DNA of 64,000 bases from Oscillospiraceae bacterium. Lineage in GTDB: Bacteria > Bacillota > Clostridia > Oscillospirales > Ruminococcaceae. Under the pieces are notes generated by a model. It saw only the letters and a list, made by a program, of their open reading frames with translations. It was not told the origin of the DNA and made no database searches. The DNA lies in the NCBI GenBank assembly GCA_009783695.1, contig WRCY01000001.1:1-64000 (forward strand), in the 5' to 3' direction. The position numbers were made by a program, and so were the translations under genes. Shown here piece after piece: positions 43,712-52,404 of the stretch; the first letter of the stretch is position 1, and each line of letters opens with the position of its first letter.

Positions 43712-43954
43712 GTTTTCATTAAGTCCTTTCTTCACCAACGAGAAATAAAAAACAACATTTTCCCCGATTTTGTATCAGTTATTTTTAAACATATTTTCAT
43801 TAAGTCCTTGTCTTCACCAACGAGAAATAAAAACAACATTTTCCCCGATTTTGTATCAGTTATTTTTAAACATATTTTCATTAAATCCTTGTCTTCACCA
43901 ACGAGAAATAAAAACAACATTTCCCCTATTTTATATCAGTTATTTTTAAACATG
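43712..43954 (-). repeat. Family-1 repeats R14a-c, three in tandem
   Basis: Three copies of about 80 nt between aroB and aroA, each with AAAATCGGGGAAAATGTTGTTTTTATTTCTCGTTGGTGAAG and A(A)GGACTTAATGAAAAT. They are so alike that the ORF track shows a periodic false protein (43732-43920). Confidence 0.9.
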
Positions 43955-45022
43955 TTAATCCTTTTCCAGTCCCAGCTTAAATATTTCAAGAAGCTCAATC
44001 GCCTCAATCTCTTTTATAACGCACTTTCCGATGCGTTCGGGAATGATAATGTTAATTTTTACGCCGCTTCTTTTTTTATCCGAAAGTGCGGCTTCGTATA
44101 GTTTTTCAGCACAGAAATTCATATTAAATACATTCGGAAAATCAAAGTACGCCGCAGCGATTTCCTGCGAAAAATCGCAGTCACAGAATCCTTTTTTATA
44201 AGCCGCCCTGCTCATTATAATCATTCCCGCCGCTACGGCTTGTCCGTGCGATACCGCATGATTAGTGCATTTTTCTATCGCGTGTCCTGCTGTATGCCCG
44301 AAGTTTAACAACTGCCGTTTTCCTTTTTCAAACTCATCAGCCGCTACAATCCCGCCTTTAATTTTAATATTACGCGAGATAAATTCAACTATGTTTTTCA
44401 TATATTCGCTGCGTGTTTTTCCGCTTAAACAGCGGAAAAGCTCCTCATCGGCAATAAACCCGTGCTTAACCACTTCCGAAACTCCGTCCGCAAACGTAAC
44501 ATCATCAAGCGTACGGAATGTTTCCGGGTCGCATATCACAGCTTCAGGCTGATAAAAAAGCCCCGCCAAATTTTTTCCTGCACCGAGATTCACCGCAGTC
44601 TTCCCGCCCACGGAAGAATCGACCGCCGCAAGAAACGTTGTCGGAACTTGAATATACCTTATTCCGCGCAGGTAAATCCCGGCCGCGAAGCCCGCCATAT
44701 CTCCGGCAATACCGCCGCCGAGCGCGATTATAAAATCCGAACGTGTCACCTTATTGTCAGCCAAAAAATTTAAAATTTTAAAAAGTTCATCGGTTGTTTT
44801 ATGATTTTCACCGTTTTTAAATGCATAAGAAATCACGTTGAATCCTGCGTTTTCAAGCGATTTGCGTACTGCCGGCTCATATAGCGCAAAAACATTATCA
44901 TCGGTGATTACAGCGGCTGTTCCGCCTCTTATATATGTCGGAAAATATGCCGCTATTTCATTTATTATGCCCGTTTCAATTATAACGTCATAAGGTTTTC
45001 TCACATTAATTCTGACTTTCAT
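43955..45022 (-). CDS. aroB: 3-dehydroquinate synthase
   Basis: 355 residues: IALGGGIAGDMAGFAAGIYLRGIRYIQVPTTFLAAVDSSVGGKTAVNLGAGKN (NAD/Zn-binding core), GHTAGHAIE and HGQAVAAGM. Second step of the shikimate route. Its start overlaps the whiA end by 17 nt, so the two are coupled. Confidence 0.96.
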   Translation of the reverse strand: MKVRINVRKPYDVIIETGIINEIAAYFPTYIRGGTAAVITDDNVFALYEPAVRKSLENAGFNVISYAFKNGENHKTTDELFKILNFLADNKVTRSDFIIALGGGIAGDMAGFAAGIYLRGIRYIQVPTTFLAAVDSSVGGKTAVNLGAGKNLAGLFYQPEAVICDPETFRTLDDVTFADGVSEVVKHGFIADEELFRCLSGKTRSEYMKNIVEFISRNIKIKGGIVAADEFEKGKRQLLNFGHTAGHAIEKCTNHAVSHGQAVAAGMIIMSRAAYKKGFCDCDFSQEIAAAYFDFPNVFNMNFCAEKLYEAALSDKKRSGVKINIIIPERIGKCVIKEIEAIELLEIFKLGLEKD

Positions 45023-45782
45023 TTTTTAACTTCTCCGCTATGCTGCTGATTTTCTCGAGCCTGTGAAAAACCCCGCTACGGCTGAGTCTGGGCTCGCATG
45101 CCTCGCCAATTTCTTTAAGGCTCATCTCAAAATTATTAAGCCGCAGCTTCGCCACCTGCCTTAGCTCCGGCGACAGAAAATCCGCGCCTTTTTTCTTAAA
45201 AATAAATTCGATATTCGCAATTTGTACCGCCGCCGCGCGCGTTGTTTTTTCTATGTTTGCCGCATCGCAATTGACGGCGCGGTTAACGTTATTACGCACT
45301 TCCTTCATGATTTTAGCGTTCATAATTTCCATGGAATTAACGCCTGCACCAATAAACGTCAAAAAATCTGAAATCAGTTCGCTCTCTTTGATATACAAAA
45401 TCGGACGGTTTTTCCTCGCTCCTTTTTTAATTGCAATTCCGCTTTCGTTAATAAGCGTAAAAAGCTTGTCCGCCTTTTGTTCATCGGTGATATTAATCTC
45501 AAGGTGATAATTTTGGGAGGGGTCGGAAACGGTTCCGCGCGCCAGAAAAACGCCGCGCAAAAACAATCCTGTTTCCCGGTCGCCGTTTATATTCACTTCG
45601 TTTAGCTGCTCGCCGGTGAATTCTTCACGAAGCTTTTCATACAGCGCTGTTACCGCTTCATTTTCGGCACTTGGCTTTCTGCGCGAGCAATAAAGCATAC
45701 CGTGAAAAAGTATTTTACGGTGGCTTTTGAGCGTTTCGCGATGCCCGCTCAGCTCGTTTTTAACTTCACTTGAGAACGACAT
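45006..45782 (-). CDS. whiA: WhiA-family DNA-binding protein (short)
   Basis: 258 residues, about 50 fewer than typical WhiA. N-terminal MSFSSEVKNELS, the LAGLIDADG-like domain (GLFLRGVFLARGTVSDPSQNYHLEI), ISDFLTFIGA and the C-terminal HTH (LRLNNFEMSLKEIGEACEPRLSRSGVFHRLEKI) are present. The shortfall is in the first third. WhiA links division and metabolism in Firmicutes. In the usual rapZ-yvcK-whiA order, yvcK is missing here. Confidence 0.93.
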   Translation of the reverse strand: MSFSSEVKNELSGHRETLKSHRKILFHGMLYCSRRKPSAENEAVTALYEKLREEFTGEQLNEVNINGDRETGLFLRGVFLARGTVSDPSQNYHLEINITDEQKADKLFTLINESGIAIKKGARKNRPILYIKESELISDFLTFIGAGVNSMEIMNAKIMKEVRNNVNRAVNCDAANIEKTTRAAAVQIANIEFIFKKKGADFLSPELRQVAKLRLNNFEMSLKEIGEACEPRLSRSGVFHRLEKISSIAEKLKNESQN

Positions 45783-45834
45783 TTTATTTCCTCAGAATTA
45801 TCAATAAATCTAATGTAACCGCGCAGATTATCTG

Positions 45835-46683
45835 TTAAATATTCCTGTGCAGTGCGGAAGCATTATAACCTTTTTCAATGAGCCAACCGCGGAAATACTC
45901 GGCAAGCGCAACGCTTCTGTGCCGCCCGCCTGTGCAGCCGAACGCAATGGTCAAACGGCTTTTTCCCTCCCGGATATACTCGGGAACCATGAAACCAAGC
46001 AGGTCAGTTAGCTTTAAAATCAGCGCCTTCGTGCAATCCGACGCCATTACGTATTCGCGTACATCTGCATCCAGTCCGGTTTTTTCCTTTAACTCCTCGA
46101 CATAGAAAGGATTCGGCAAAAACCGCACATCAAACAGCAAATCCGCCTGCCCCGAAAAGTTATGCTTAAATCCGAACGACAAGCAGGTAATCATCATCGT
46201 ATCGGAAAAATCATGCTTCAACAGGTCAAAAACATGCTCCTTTAACCGCGAAACCCCGATTCCGCCGGTATCTATATATAAATCCGCCATCTGCTTGAGC
46301 GGCGCTAAAATCTCGTTCTCAGCAGCAATAGCCTTATCTAAGTCACCGCTTGCCGCTTCCGTCAGAGGATGACGGCGGCGCGTTTCGTTAAATCGCTTTT
46401 TAATGATCTCAGCCTCGGCGTCCGTGTATAAAAGCCGCACGCTGTAACCTTGCTCCCGAAGCTCGCGAAGCCGCTCGGGAAGCGACAAAAACATCGTTCC
46501 GCCACGAATGTCAACCACAAGCGCGATTCGCTCAATCTCAGTGTTATCCTTGCATATTTCCACGAATTTCGGAATTAACTGCGGCGGCAGGTTATCCGCG
46601 CAGAAGTACCCGGCGTCTTCAAGAACATCGGCGACGCAGGATTTCCCCGAGCCCGAAAGCCCTGTAATTATCACTATTTCCAT
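45835..46683 (-). CDS. rapZ: RapZ/YvcJ nucleotide-binding protein
   Basis: 282 residues. Walker A GLSGSGKSC, DNLPPQLIPKF, VDIRGG, RRRHPL and the C-terminal IAFGCTGGRHRSVALAEYF. YvcJ in Bacillus is a GTP-binding protein affecting competence; RapZ in enterics controls GlmS via small RNA. It follows murB, upstream of whiA. Confidence 0.96.
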   Translation of the reverse strand: MEIVIITGLSGSGKSCVADVLEDAGYFCADNLPPQLIPKFVEICKDNTEIERIALVVDIRGGTMFLSLPERLRELREQGYSVRLLYTDAEAEIIKKRFNETRRRHPLTEAASGDLDKAIAAENEILAPLKQMADLYIDTGGIGVSRLKEHVFDLLKHDFSDTMMITCLSFGFKHNFSGQADLLFDVRFLPNPFYVEELKEKTGLDADVREYVMASDCTKALILKLTDLLGFMVPEYIREGKSRLTIAFGCTGGRHRSVALAEYFRGWLIEKGYNASALHRNI

Positions 46684-46749
46684 TTTTTAACCCAACCCTT
46701 TTACATCGTTACCGTTTGATTTAGTTTTCTTCCTCAAATCTTCATCTAC

Positions 46750-47646
46750 CTACCCAAGAACCTCAACTTCTTTTTCCAGCATGATTCCCGTTTCTTTATA
46801 AACCCGTTCTTTCACTGCTTCTATGAGCTTCAACACATCACCACAGGTTGCGCCGCCTTTATTAATAACGAATCCCGCATGCTTCTCGCTCACCTGCGCG
46901 CCGCCGACGCTGAAGCCTTTCAGCCCGCAAACGTCAATCAGCCGCGAAGCATAATCGCCCTCAGGTCTTTTGAAAGTACTGCCCGCGCTCGGAAACTCCA
47001 ACGGCTGCTTACTTTTTCTGCGATTCATGAAGTCGTTCATCTTTGCAGTAATCTGCGTTTTATCGCCATGTGTGAGCGCGAATATTGCCGACAAAATTAT
47101 TTTTTTTGTGCCCGTGAAAGGGCTTTTTCTGTAAGCAAAATCCTCGGTATATCGTGTATCAAGTCTTTTAATTTCACCGTCTTCATCAAGATATTCAATT
47201 TCATAAAGCACCTGCGAAATCTCCCCGTCATAAGCTCCCGCGTTCATGTAAACCGCACCGCCGACCGTACCCGGAATCCCGTAAGCGAATTCAAGCCCTG
47301 TCAGCGCATTATCACGTGCGATAATACACGCACTCGTCAATCTTGCGCCTGCATTTGCCACAACGCAGGCTCCCGGCATATCAATATCTGCGAAATCCGA
47401 ACCAATCAGCAAAACCGCACACCGCACACCCTCGTCCGAAACAAGCACATTACTGCCGTTGCCGATGATATGATAATTCACGCCGCTTTGCACGATTTTC
47501 TGCAACAGTTCAACATTATTTACTTTTACAAGAAAATCACACGCCCCGCCGATTTTAAAGGTCGTGTAAGCGCTGAGCGTCGCGTTACGTTCAAACTTTG
47601 CGCCGTATTTTTTACATATTTCTTCAAGTTTATTATAATTATTCAT
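46750..47646 (-). CDS. murB: UDP-N-acetylenolpyruvoylglucosamine reductase
   Basis: 298 residues: TTFKIGGACDFLVKV, GNGSNVLVSDEG, GLEFAYGIPGTVGGAVYMNAGAY, FAYRKSPFTGT, PSAGSTFKRP (catalytic Ser) and a C-terminal Glu region. It makes UDP-MurNAc with FAD/NADPH. Between hprK and rapZ, the common Clostridia order. Confidence 0.96.
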   Translation of the reverse strand: MNNYNKLEEICKKYGAKFERNATLSAYTTFKIGGACDFLVKVNNVELLQKIVQSGVNYHIIGNGSNVLVSDEGVRCAVLLIGSDFADIDMPGACVVANAGARLTSACIIARDNALTGLEFAYGIPGTVGGAVYMNAGAYDGEISQVLYEIEYLDEDGEIKRLDTRYTEDFAYRKSPFTGTKKIILSAIFALTHGDKTQITAKMNDFMNRRKSKQPLEFPSAGSTFKRPEGDYASRLIDVCGLKGFSVGGAQVSEKHAGFVINKGGATCGDVLKLIEAVKERVYKETGIMLEKEVEVLG

Positions 47647-47682
47647 AGTTTTATTTTATGCTGTTCCTGTTAAGTATAAACC

Positions 47683-47722
47683 TAATTGTCAATTATCCAT
47701 TGTCAACTGTCAATTGTCACGA
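47683..47722 (-). repeat. Family-2 repeat at hprK stop
   Basis: TGACAATTGACAGTTGACAATGGATAATTGACAATTAGG begins with the hprK stop codon TGA. Confidence 0.65.
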
Positions 47723-48676
47723 GTGCTCCCAGTCTTTAACCGTGCTTGAAGCCTCCATGTTTAAGCCTAAGTTGTCAAGAAGCTCCTGCGCCGCGTTATA
47801 GCCCATCTTCTTCTGACGGTTGTTCATCGCCGCCACTTCAAGAATCACCGCAAGGTTACGTCCGGGCTTTACAGGAATCGTTAAATGCGGGACTTTTACG
47901 CCCAAAATCGCCATATAATGGTTGTCCATGCCCATGCGGTCGTAGACTTTCTCGGGGTTCCACAGCTCCATCTCAACAACAAGGTCAATTTTCTCCGAAA
48001 TCTTAACCGCGCCCATACCGAAAAGCTGACGGGCGTTGATAATTCCGATTCCGCGCAGTTCCAGGAAGTGCCGGATATTGTCGGGCGAACTTCCGACCAG
48101 CGTTATGTTGGAGGTTCTGCGGATTTCCACCGCATCATCAGCGACGAGCCTGTGTCCTCGCTTAACGAGCTCGATTGCCGTTTCGCTCTTGCCCACGCCG
48201 CTCTCGCCGAGAATCAACATTCCCTCACCGTAAACCTCAATTAACACGCCGTGCCGAGTGATTCTCGGCGCAAGGCGAATATTAAGAAAAGCGATTAGCT
48301 TCGCCATGAAAGTAGACGTGCTTTCCTTGCTCCTAAGTACGGTTACCTCGTAATTCGCCGCGACTGATAAAATTTCGGGGTACGGGTCAATTTCGCGCGT
48401 TATTATAAAAGCGGGCGGCTTTGTCGCGAGCAGCTCGTCAAAAACCTTGAACCTCTGCTCCTCGGTATAGTGCGCCAGATAGGCGAACTCGGCTTTTCCG
48501 ACAATCTGTATGCGGCTGTTGTCGTAATACTCATAGAAGCCGGCAAGCTGCAGGCCCGGGCGGTTTATGTCGTTGTTGGTGATGCGGATTTCAGACAGCT
48601 CGCACGGGCTGTACATCGGCTCTAACTCAAACTCATTCACCAGCATGTCAAGGGTAACGTAAAATTCCTGTGCCAT
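47717..48676 (-). CDS. hprK: HPr kinase/phosphorylase
   Basis: 319 residues. Walker A GESGVGKSETA, catalytic LVADDAVEI, GIGIINARQLFGMGAVK and the C-terminal PVKPGRNLAVILEVAAMNNRQKKMGYNAA. It phosphorylates HPr on Ser46 for carbon catabolite control in Firmicutes. It heads the hprK-murB-rapZ-whiA set. Confidence 0.96.
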   Translation of the reverse strand: MAQEFYVTLDMLVNEFELEPMYSPCELSEIRITNNDINRPGLQLAGFYEYYDNSRIQIVGKAEFAYLAHYTEEQRFKVFDELLATKPPAFIITREIDPYPEILSVAANYEVTVLRSKESTSTFMAKLIAFLNIRLAPRITRHGVLIEVYGEGMLILGESGVGKSETAIELVKRGHRLVADDAVEIRRTSNITLVGSSPDNIRHFLELRGIGIINARQLFGMGAVKISEKIDLVVEMELWNPEKVYDRMGMDNHYMAILGVKVPHLTIPVKPGRNLAVILEVAAMNNRQKKMGYNAAQELLDNLGLNMEASSTVKDWEHS

Positions 48677-48707
48677 AAGTTTCTCTCTTTCGGTTATGTT
48701 TTATTTT

Positions 48708-48736
48708 AGTATACTATATTTTCCCAAGAATTACAA
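48708..48736 (-). promoter_or_regulatory. Predicted hprK promoter
   Basis: On the minus strand TTGTAA, 17-bp spacer, TATACT, about 30 bp before the ATG. Confidence 0.6.
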
Positions 48737-48778
48737 TAGCTATTGATTTAAAGTTCAAATTATGGTAAAATTATACTG

Positions 48779-50863
48779 TCACAGCTCCAGTTTCATCATC
48801 ACCGCATTGTCAGTCATGCTCCAGCTTACCGCCACAGTATCCCAAAAACTGTATATAAACCCGTTCGCAAGCAAGGCGCGCCTGCGCTCATTCCCGCCGC
48901 CAAGCTCATAAATATACACGATTTCGCTTCTTTCATATATCCCCGTAGTTTCATGATAACCCAAAATAAGGATTTTTTCAATATCCGCAATGCCGTTCGA
49001 GAATTTGACCGGCAGAAGTATAAATATATAATCCTTATCACAGATGAAAACAGCCTCCCTGTCGAATTCTGCGTCTGTGAAAAGAAACCGGTTCCAGTTT
49101 CCGGCGACGCTGCTGTCAGCAGTAATCAAGTGAGTTGCGGTAATCTGCTCGCTTACATGAACATTGAGGCGGATTCCCGCGCGGTTGCCGCCGGAGTCAA
49201 ACTCTACAGCGATTTCAAGCTGCTCTTTATCCGATATTCTGTAAAAATCTTCTGCATAAATCTGCTCTTTCGATTCCTCTGCAGCAATAAAATCATCCGA
49301 AAGCGGCTCCAATGCATTATTAAAAACAAGAAGTCCGGCTTTTTCATCCTTATGCACTTCCACATGCAATATGCTGTGCCGCTCGCTGACGCCGCCGGCG
49401 GGAATCACGCCGTCTATGTCGTAAAACACAGGTTCATTTTCATCAACTGTACAAAGCCTTATAATTCTTGATTTTTCGCCTACGGATTGTATAACGAATA
49501 ACGCATCTTCACCTTCATAAACGTTTCCCGCGCCACCGGCGACGACAAACTCACCGACAGCTTCCGCACCGCTAATCATGCTGAGCACTGTCATTTCATT
49601 ATTCATAAGTGCGGCGGGCGGCACATAAATATGACCCATACCGATGAACCTTTTTTCGCCGTTTACTGTAAACGACGGCACAAACGCGGACAAATCGCTG
49701 TGCGCGGCAGGCTCGTGCGGGGCGTAATCAGTAATGAGAACAAGATTGCTTCCGTGCAGTAAAACCGCGTTGTAATCGCCGTCCGCAACAAAATGCATCT
49801 GCGGCGTTACGCCGAAATCCCATGCGTCATAAGCACGCACGGAAACTGTGCTTTGTATGAAGCCGCCTGCAATTGTTATTGATTCAAATTCATATTCCGT
49901 TTCAATTATTTCTTCATGCTCAAAACTTGCTTCATACCCGCTCTCGGTTATAACATAAAGCCTGTCGTTCAGGAAATACAGCTCGCGAATCTGCTCGTCC
50001 TCATATTCAATTTCTGCTGTTTTCTGCATATTACCACCATTGTATTCAATGATGTAAAGCGTGTTTTTAATTACATTAAAAATATATTTGTTGTTAAAAA
50101 GCAGTGTCTGCTGTAAATTCGCCTGCTCCGTCCGCTGCGACGGTGAATTTCCCGCACTCATCAGCCTTTGGGCAAGCTCGTGATATGTTTCGGGAACGGG
50201 AAGAACGAGCGGCTGCATTTTTTCAAGCCGGAACGAACCCGTATAAAACCATCGAAGACCAAAGCTCGCACCGAAAAGCATTGTTGCAAGGAAAAAGCAA
50301 ACGATTATTTTACCCCTGTTGCCGGCGGCGGTAATACAGGCGCCCTCTTCGCTTTCTTCCGGTTCTTCGTCTATAATATCTTCATAAAGCCCGTCGTCCG
50401 GGAGCTTCAGTTCCGGTTCAAAAGCGGCTTCTTCAATTATTTCCGGTTCATCTGCAACCATAACAGCGGCTTGCATAGTATCCGTCTGCATTTCCGCTTC
50501 CGCTTTCTTCTGCGCCTCCGCTAAAAACTTCTGCGCTTTTAAAGATGCCTTTAGTTGCTGTTCCGCCTGCCCCAGCGCCTGACCGAGCCGCTGCTCGCTG
50601 TTTTGCCGGCGCTCCAGCACGCGAAGATGCGCGAGGGCGTGCGCGTCCTTTAAAAGCCGCTTAAAATCCTCTGAAGCAAGCTTAGAGCTTTCCAGAAGCT
50701 CGACTAAACGTCCGTAAGTAAGCCCTGCATTTTCTTTTATTTCATTGTAAATATCGTTGCTGATTTTTGAGTTCCCGATTATCTCAAGAAAATCTTTACC
50801 CGAAAGATTAAACTTCTTTATTTCGGACAAAAACAGCTTTGCGTTCATAGTTTCGTTCATCAT
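48779..50863 (-). CDS. Membrane-anchored degenerate beta-propeller protein
   Basis: 694 residues. The N-terminal 150 residues are helical and Glu/Ala/Gln-rich (RLGQALGQAEQQLKASLKAQKFLAEAQKKAEAEMQ, likely coiled coil), followed by an acidic linker and one TM near 190-210 (KIIVCFFLATMLFGASFGLRWFY). The outer ~480 residues contain repeated beta-type blocks (FNVIKNTLYIIEY, LYFLNDRLYVITE) like secreted C-terminal beta-propeller proteins of Clostridia. No catalytic motif. The start has no Shine-Dalgarno, and the -10 box lies just upstream of the ATG. Confidence 0.7.
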   Translation of the reverse strand: MMNETMNAKLFLSEIKKFNLSGKDFLEIIGNSKISNDIYNEIKENAGLTYGRLVELLESSKLASEDFKRLLKDAHALAHLRVLERRQNSEQRLGQALGQAEQQLKASLKAQKFLAEAQKKAEAEMQTDTMQAAVMVADEPEIIEEAAFEPELKLPDDGLYEDIIDEEPEESEEGACITAAGNRGKIIVCFFLATMLFGASFGLRWFYTGSFRLEKMQPLVLPVPETYHELAQRLMSAGNSPSQRTEQANLQQTLLFNNKYIFNVIKNTLYIIEYNGGNMQKTAEIEYEDEQIRELYFLNDRLYVITESGYEASFEHEEIIETEYEFESITIAGGFIQSTVSVRAYDAWDFGVTPQMHFVADGDYNAVLLHGSNLVLITDYAPHEPAAHSDLSAFVPSFTVNGEKRFIGMGHIYVPPAALMNNEMTVLSMISGAEAVGEFVVAGGAGNVYEGEDALFVIQSVGEKSRIIRLCTVDENEPVFYDIDGVIPAGGVSERHSILHVEVHKDEKAGLLVFNNALEPLSDDFIAAEESKEQIYAEDFYRISDKEQLEIAVEFDSGGNRAGIRLNVHVSEQITATHLITADSSVAGNWNRFLFTDAEFDREAVFICDKDYIFILLPVKFSNGIADIEKILILGYHETTGIYERSEIVYIYELGGGNERRRALLANGFIYSFWDTVAVSWSMTDNAVMMKLEL

Positions 50864-50869
50864 ATTCTT

Positions 50870-50898
50870 AGTTTAACATAATTCTCGCTAAAATTCAA
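50870..50898 (-). promoter_or_regulatory. Promoter abutting start codon (possible leaderless mRNA)
   Basis: On the minus strand TTGAAT, 17-bp spacer, TAAACT, then only six bases to the ATG at 50863. Confidence 0.5.
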
Positions 50899-50925
50899 CA
50901 AATTTCTTTAAAGAGGCATTAAGAA

Positions 50926-51077
50926 TGAAAACGAATGGCATTAAATCGGGGAAAACGAAACTCTTTTATTCTTTGTTGGTGCAGAAAGGACATGGTGAAA
51001 ATATTAAAAATAATGACTGATAAACCTGGAAAATGATATTTTCATACGCGTTGACGAAGAAAGGATTTAACGGAAAT
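50926..51077 (+). repeat. Family-1 repeats R15a,b (leader of murL)
   Basis: The first copy is the variant type ending GTGCAGAAAGGACATGGTGAAAATATT; the second ends GACGAAGAAAGGATTTAACGGAAAT-ATG. Confidence 0.8.
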
Positions 51078-52328
51078 ATGAACAATAAATATACCGAACT
51101 CAGAGCCCGTCATAAACGGCTTGTCTATCACGATTTTAAAATTTACGAGGGTAAAATTGTCTTTCATTTTTCTATTGACGAGTTTCATTTCAAGCCCGAG
51201 TGGACCGTCATGCCGCCGGTGACAATACCGCCGCTTATCAGCGGAAATATAGATTTGCTGGTGTTTAACTTAGGCATGGCTGAACTCATCAGCTACTGGA
51301 AGTGCGCCTGCCCGCCGATTGTCGAGGTGCGGTGCGGCGCTTTAAGCGATTGGCAGATTGCATGGTGGAAGAAGCTTTACATGAACGGGCTCGGCGAGTT
51401 TTTCTACCGCAACAATATTGAAATTGATGACGATTTCATGCAGATTCATGCAACAGGCACTGAACTGCCGGCGCCGGAAAGCCGTAAATTATCGGGTAAT
51501 CTTATACCTATCGGCGGCGGAAAGGACAGTGTTGTTACGCTTGAGCTGCTTAAAAGCCGAAAAGAAGCCAATACTTGTTATATCGCAGGCAGTATCGGGA
51601 GTGCGCTTGACTGCGCAAAAACCGCAGGTTATGCGGATTCGCAGGTAATTAATGTAAGCCGTACAATCGACCCTGCGCTGCTTGAACTGAATAAACGCGG
51701 CTATCTCAACGGGCATACGCCTTTTTCATCAATTATTGCGTTTTCTTCACTTATCTTCACTTATCTTGCCGGCAAAAAATATATCGTGCTTTCTAATGAA
51801 AGCAGCGCAAATGAGGGTAATGTTACTAATAACAGCGGCGTCAATCACCAATACAGCAAAAGCATAGAATTTGAGCGGGATTTCCGCGAGTATGTTTCGC
51901 AAACAGGCATGAATTTACCCGAGTATTTCAGCCTCCTGCGTCCCTGGAGTGAGTGGCAGATTACAAAAAGGTTTTCTGTTTTGCCGCAATATCTGAGTGT
52001 TTTTAAAAGTTGCAACGTCGGCTCAAAAACTAATACGTGGTGTGCGAAATGCGCAAAGTGCCTTTACGTTTACATCATGCTTTCCGCGTTTTTAGACGAG
52101 GAGAAGCTGCTGCCCGTTTTCGGCAGAAACCTGATGCTCGACCCTGAACTCGCACCCATACTCGAAGCTCTTAAAAACCCTGATTATGACAAGCCTTTTG
52201 AGTGCGTGGGTACCCGTGAAGAAGTCAATCTCGCGCTTAATAAAAACCGCGGAAATCCGACTCCGCTTGATAATTATTTTGATAAAATTAATTTCGTTCC
52301 AAAAGAGTTTTTGAGGTTATTAGTTTGA
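51078..52328 (+). CDS. murL: Putative UDP-MurNAc-L-Ala-L-Glu epimerase (MurL)
   Basis: 416 residues from the ATG at 51078. Core features: ALSDWQIAWWKKLYMNGLGEFFYRN, LIPIGGGKDSVVTLELL (PP-loop-like), VLSNESSANEGNVTNNSGVNHQYSKSIEFE, RPWSEWQITKRF and CNVGSKTNTWCAKCAKCLYVYIML. This fits MurL, which epimerises the L-Glu of UDP-MurNAc-L-Ala-L-Glu to D-Glu after a MurD2-type ligase. The next gene on the strand is a MurD homologue, as in the known MurD2/MurL pair. Identification is from memory of the family. Confidence 0.75.
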   Translation: MNNKYTELRARHKRLVYHDFKIYEGKIVFHFSIDEFHFKPEWTVMPPVTIPPLISGNIDLLVFNLGMAELISYWKCACPPIVEVRCGALSDWQIAWWKKLYMNGLGEFFYRNNIEIDDDFMQIHATGTELPAPESRKLSGNLIPIGGGKDSVVTLELLKSRKEANTCYIAGSIGSALDCAKTAGYADSQVINVSRTIDPALLELNKRGYLNGHTPFSSIIAFSSLIFTYLAGKKYIVLSNESSANEGNVTNNSGVNHQYSKSIEFERDFREYVSQTGMNLPEYFSLLRPWSEWQITKRFSVLPQYLSVFKSCNVGSKTNTWCAKCAKCLYVYIMLSAFLDEEKLLPVFGRNLMLDPELAPILEALKNPDYDKPFECVGTREEVNLALNKNRGNPTPLDNYFDKINFVPKEFLRLLV

Positions 52329-52404
52329 AAATAAACACAACTGAATCGGGGAAAACGTTGTTTTCATTCCGCTTTTGTGAAGAAAGGACTTAATGAGAAT
52401 AAAA
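52326..52404 (+). repeat. Family-1 repeat R16 (leader of murD)
   Basis: Near-consensus: TTTGAAAATAAACACAACTGAATCGGGGAAAACGTTGTTTTCATTCCGCTTTTGTGAAGAAAGGACTTAATGAGAATAAAA-ATG. Confidence 0.9.

Noticed and set aside
43732-43920. ORF with a repeated LFLFLVGEDKDLMKICLKITDTKSGKM peptide
   Set aside because: It is the translation of three tandem family-1 DNA repeats, not a repeat protein.
41431-43954. Family-1 copies as transcription terminators
   Set aside because: They lie between co-directional operon genes directly before start codons, the stem is short, and no U-tract follows.
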